Source of the DNA: Polyporus tsugae
Taxonomy: Eukaryota; Basidiomycota; Agaricomycetes; Polyporales; Polyporaceae
Reading direction: 5' to 3'
Assembly (NCBI GenBank): GCA_024305745.1
Contig: JAHRBS010000004.1
Span: forward strand, 868,001-932,000
DNA length: 64,000 nucleotides
In this document: piece after piece, positions 59,726-64,000 of the stretch
Layout: each line of letters begins with the position of its first letter
How positions within the stretch are numbered: the stretch's first letter is position 1
Notes under the pieces: generated by a model
The model's database searches: none
Told to the model about the DNA's origin: nothing
What the model saw: the letters and a program-made list of their open reading frames with translations, nothing else
Program-made: the position numbers and the translations under genes

Positions 59726-62153
59726 TCACAAGTCAATGAGCAGCGCCTCCTTGCGTTCCGGCTCTGGTGGGTAGTACGTCTGCGCCTGCGGCAGTGTGTT
59801 CGGCACCTGCGGGAAGCTTGGGAGCGGCACGGACATCTGTTGGAGGTGCTGGAGCTGCGCGGGGGCGTGCGACGAGGCGGCGAGGGTGTTCGACCGCGTT
59901 AGGCCGTTGGAAGCGGCGACGGGGAATCGTTGGGCCCCAGGCGGGGGCGCACGGTAGCCGCTGACGGTGTTGTGCCGAGCGAGTGCGGGGCCTTGGGGCT
60001 GCTGCTGCTGGGGCGCGAACGGGGCTGGCGGGACGAGTTGCTGTTGGGAAGGTGCGGGGCCGGGAGGCGGAGGTGCTGGTGTTGCAAAGGGTGGGTGCGG
60101 GACCCCTTGGTATGTAACTGGGTTAGGAGGGGCGCCATACTGCGGTATCGAGACGGGCGGTGGTGGTGACACGGCCGAGTAGGGGAACCCTTCATGACCA
60201 TAACGTGGTTGAGTCACTGGGGAACTGGGAGAGAAGGTGGGAACGGTGGGGGCGGTAGCTGGTTGATATGGCGGATGCTCAGTGATCGCAGAGGTCGCGT
60301 AGGCGCCAGCAGGTTGGGAGACAGGGGCAGACGGAGTCGGGGCGAAGTATGACTGCACTGGAGCTGGAGCTGGAGTCGAGGGCATAGGCTGCCACTGATT
60401 GTATCCGCCATTGACAGGTTGATATTGTGAGTAGCTAGACGGGGACTGCTGTAGAGGAACAGCAGAAGGGCCGGCTGGTCTCCATTGAGGTCGCGAGAGT
60501 TGTTCAGTGAGTAGTTTGTCGTAGAGTTTAACCGCTTGTGAGAGCTTCTCGTGCATGTCGACGAGCATTTCTTCAAGAACACATGATCGACGTTAGTTGT
60601 AGCACACGCAACGAAGGGCAGACCACGCACCCTCCTTCCTACTCGTGTCGTTCAAGTTCATCGCAAGCTTTGGTCTGAGGGCGTTCGCCTTATCGAACAG
60701 CTCCGTCACCGCAGGATACCTCGACAAGTCCCGTCCACCCGAAGCTTGGACTTGCTCCACTGTCTGGTTGAAAGTCAAGATAGCATCCGTTTCCAAGGTC
60801 TCGAGATCATAGTTGGGAATGGTGGGTAGTCGTGGCTTTGGAGTCGTGCTCGAAGGAGGATATGACTGCGCATATCCGGGGGCAGCTCGCTGTTCTGCCA
60901 TATACCTCTCCGATGCATCAATCACTATGGGCGCACTTGGCTTGGGCGCGTTTGCCTCACGCAAGCTAGCCTCGATAGCAGCCTTGAGGTCAGGGTCTTC
61001 CTCTTCCTCGTATGAATTTGAAGATGACACACGGGGATGCGTCGCACGGTCAACAAGTGGCGGCTCCGATGATTGCCAAGGGAACGGAGAGGGCACATAA
61101 CCGGGGCGGCGACCACCAGCAGCACCGACTTCTTCGAGGGACAGCGTGATGGCACGTTGCAGCTCTGCGTCGTATAAGTCTCGAGCAGACCGGTGTCGCG
61201 AAGCTGAGACGCTTTGGGACGATCTGTGAGTCCTATATACGGTATGGTCAGTAGATGAAAATGCGCCACAATTCGTACTTCGTACTTATGCGCCTTTTTG
61301 TGGAGCTTGTTGTAACATGTATCACAGACCCGGACTTCCTGCGCGATGCCGAAGTGCGGTAGGGGCATTGACTTGGATGAACATTGCTGGTCGAACACTT
61401 GGCCGCAGTTACGACAGTGGTGCTTGCGGTTTGTGAAGGTAAAGAGCGTCCGACAACGCAGACAGACATCCGAGTCAATCCATTCTGGTGCCGTCTGAGT
61501 GTCCACCATTGCGGATGCAGTGACCGCGGGATCACGAGGAGGGAAGTTGAACCCTGAGAGCGGGCGGCGTCACAACATGACCTTGCTTGGGAATACGGAA
61601 ACTCACCTTCGCGCTGGAGTGTCCTGTATACCTCGCCTACATAGCTCAGGCTTGGCTTGCCCTCGAACGCCGTCGCCCAATCCTGCACATACCGGAGGAT
61701 CTTGTTCTTGACGTCATGGTTGAGGGCAGGGATCTTGAGTATTGAAATGAGGTTGTCCATGAACTCCCTGGAGGCAACTTCGGCAAGAAAAGGGTCTCCG
61801 CCGTTCTTGACACAGATGTCGGTCAACTGGAAGGTGCATTAGCAAGACGCGTAACGGCTGCGGCGGGTCCACATACACTTAATGAAAGTAGCTGGACGTT
61901 AGGGTTCTTGTGCCCTAGTCGTCGCTTCAGGGCTCGCATTGCATCCTTGGGTTGCACGGACTTGGAACGAATCTGGTCGCATATCTCGAGGTTGAGAGCA
62001 ATGTCTTCTGAGCCTCCTGGCAGTAGCTCCGATGTCGCCTTGTCTGGCGATCGAAGTCAGTGAGACAACAAGGATAGACACGACAGCAGCCATACCAATG
62101 GCATCGTCGAGCTGAGACGTTCCCCAGAGAAGAGAACTAAGATAAGAGGTCAT
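59726..62153 (-). CDS. VPS27: ESCRT-0 subunit Vps27/Hrs (VHS-FYVE-UIM)
   Basis: From ATG 62153: a VHS domain ([60 protein letters not shown]), then a FYVE zinc finger with all signatures ([30 protein letters not shown]). Two ubiquitin-interacting motifs follow ([16 protein letters not shown] and [16 protein letters not shown]), then a helical segment ([40 protein letters not shown]). A Pro/Gln-rich tail ends in ALLIDL, a clathrin-box-like terminus. Vps27 binds PI3P and ubiquitinated cargo on endosomes and recruits ESCRT-I. Exons join at canonical sites. It is divergent from RPB1 with a 308-bp gap. Confidence 0.9.
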
Positions 62154-62461
62154 TATGGTATGGGAGGGAGTCGTCGTCGTCGCTTCCGAAGCCGGGGGTG
62201 TCAAGGCCTGTGTAGCGGGCGTGACGGGCGCCGTGATGGGGTGTGACTTGTCTGTCACTGCGTCGCGGTTCCGGCGTCGCGAGCGTTGGCTGAGTCCACA
62301 GCTCCTTGTCCTCGACCACGTCGACGACGCTGGTCTCCCCCCATTCCCCGCCCGTCTATCCATCCCTTTCGCTGTCTCGTATACCTGGGGGTATCTAATT
62401 GCTTTGCTGACGGGCTCTCTGTGCTCTATTCGTCGTCTTTTCCCGTCTCCTGTCGCCCGCC
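62154..62461. promoter_or_regulatory. Shared promoter region of VPS27 and RPB1
   Basis: Only 308 bases separate the two divergent start codons, so the promoters and leaders of both genes lie here. No clear TATA box was seen. Confidence 0.55.
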
Positions 62462-64000
62462 ATGCTTGGCCACCAATTTGCGTACTCTGCGGCACCAGTC
62501 CGCAAAGTGCGGGAAGTCCAGTTCGGTATCCTCTCTCCAGAGGAGATAGTACGTGTTTCCACCTTTTCCTCGCGTTTTTAACGCGTTTCTGACGAACAAC
62601 GACAGAAAGCGTATTCTGTCGCCAAAATTGAACATCCAGAGGTCATGGACGAAACCACCCACAAGCCCAAGTTGGGTGGCCTCATGGACCCTCGAATGGG
62701 TACAATAGACCGTAATTTCAAGTGTCAGACATGTGGAGAGGGGATGTCGGAGTGTCCAGGACACTTTGCGCATATCGAGCTGGCGAGGCCCGTCTTCCAT
62801 CCTGGTGAGTGGCTACTGTGGTCCATAACCACCAACCACATCATCTCACCATCCCTGCCCTCTCAGGGTTTATTGTGAAAGTGAAGAAGATCTTGGAGTG
62901 TATATGTGTAAACTGTGGTCGTCTGAAGGCTGATAGCGTGAGTGACCCTTCTTTCGTCTCTCTCGTTTCGCACCCCACCACCCAATTTTCTGGGGGCTCT
63001 CTCCAAATCCACGGAGAACCCCAAACCCGCACTGCGTCTGTTCTCGACAATCGAGGCGTTCTTCCACCCGCGACGAGGCCCGCGCGCGTTTTCGGTCGCT
63101 TGATCGCCGCGCGGTCCACTGCACGCGTCCGGGCATGGTTGGACACGCGGTGCGTGGTGAAATGGGGGGCTGAGCGAGGAGTGCGGAAAACACAAAAGCA
63201 GTAGTCTCGCATGCGAGCTACTCGTCGTGATGGATGCCCGTGCCCTCGCTGTGACGCAGATTGAGTGGCACGTCCTGGGCCTTGCACTTGATACTCGATT
63301 GTCGTGGCCCCCTGTTGTATTCGGTTCCCTTGTTGTATTTGTTCCTTGAGATGCATACAGCGTATTCTCTCACCGTCTTAAGCCCCATGCTGACATTTTG
63401 ACCTTCATATCTCTGCTGGCAATTATTGTTGTAAGTCCGACCCCACATTCGCGGATCGCATCAGACACATCCGCGATCCCAAAGCACGTATGCAAGCCGT
63501 GTGGAGCTATTGCAAGAGCAAGATGACCTGCGAGCCCGATGAGCCGAAGGACGAGAACGATGGGGGTGATCAGGACGAGCCCAAGAAGGGCCATGGCGGT
63601 TGTGGGGCCCAACAACCTCTTATCAGGAAAGAGGGCCTCAAGCTGTTCGTCCAATACAAGCGCGGGAAAGACGAAGACGAGGTTTGTCCTTGTCCAGCTC
63701 CTCACGTTACCTGTCTCATCCCTTGCAGGACGCAAAGTCCCTCCAGCCCGATAAGCGCTTATTCCCTCCCCACGAGGTCTACACTGCGCTCAAGAAGATC
63801 TCGGATTCCGACCTTCATCTGCTTGGTCTCTCCGTTGACTACGCGCGGCCCGAATGGATGATCCTCACCGTACTCCCTGTTCCCCCTCCCCCCGTCCGGC
63901 CCAGTATCGCGGTTGACGGCGGCACCATGCGTAGCGAGGACGACCTGACGTACAAGCTTGGTGACATTATCAAGGCGTCGGCGAACGTACGACGATGTGA
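62462..64000 (+). CDS. RPB1: DNA-directed RNA polymerase II largest subunit RPB1, 5' part
   Basis: ATG 62462 starts [20 protein letters not shown]; introns then lead to [40 protein letters not shown] with zinc-binding Cys/His in [79 protein letters not shown], and [20 protein letters not shown]. The reading ends in [14 protein letters not shown] at the window edge, so the rest of the gene, including the CTD, lies beyond 64000. This is the clamp-core N-terminus of the polymerase II catalytic subunit. The intron at 62938-63435 is 498 nt, much longer than its neighbours. Confidence 0.93.

Overview
This is nuclear DNA from a filamentous basidiomycete, most likely an Agaricomycete of the mushroom and wood-decay type. 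The evidence is gene-dense, GC-rich DNA with genes on both strands, many spliceosomal introns (typically 50-70 nt, GT-AG), and a protein set typical of that group: F-box-like proteins, divergent kinase-like proteins, a Bni4-type septum protein and S28 peptidases. There is no prokaryotic or organellar signature. I found no rRNA, CRISPR array or intact transposon. Gene models were assembled by joining exons by eye, so exon boundaries are inferred.

Layout. 0-14 kb: secreted S28 serine peptidase (-), tRNA-Asn with intron (+), F-box-like protein (+), degenerate ZIP-type metal transporter (+), mitochondrial ribosomal protein mL38 (+), Sel1-repeat protein with a GC-AG intron (+), a second tRNA-Asn (-) and an Ala/Ser-rich secreted protein (-). 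14-25 kb: SAP30-type histone deacetylase subunit split by an unusually long intron (-), a gene-poor stretch with a possible small gene and a perfect 20-bp palindrome, an F-box protein (+), and an AGC-like probable pseudokinase (+). 25-36 kb: broken fungal kinase-like pseudogene (+), MYST histone acetyltransferase (+), ribosomal protein eL19 (-) and a Hal4/Sat4-type kinase (+). 36-46 kb: VPS4 (+), a small secreted protein (+), a small barrel-like orphan (+) and CAND1 (+). 46-55 kb: two tandem proline dehydrogenases (+) facing an amidase (-), a local nitrogen-catabolism group. 55-64 kb: Bni4-like protein (+), VPS27/Hrs (-), and the 5' part of RNA polymerase II subunit RPB1 (+, running off the right edge).

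Functional links. VPS27 (ESCRT-0) and VPS4 (ESCRT disassembly ATPase) act at the two ends of endosomal sorting. SAP30 and the MYST enzyme have opposing roles in histone acetylation. CAND1 and the F-box proteins belong to SCF ubiquitin-ligase biology. The Bni4-like protein and the Sel1 protein may both relate to cell wall or cell-cycle control. Proline dehydrogenases and amidase both release nitrogen from organic compounds. Apart from that last trio, the order looks like ordinary fungal chromosome rather than a dedicated cluster. I saw no convincing undescribed multi-gene system; the most unusual items are degenerating or duplicated family members and odd splicing features.
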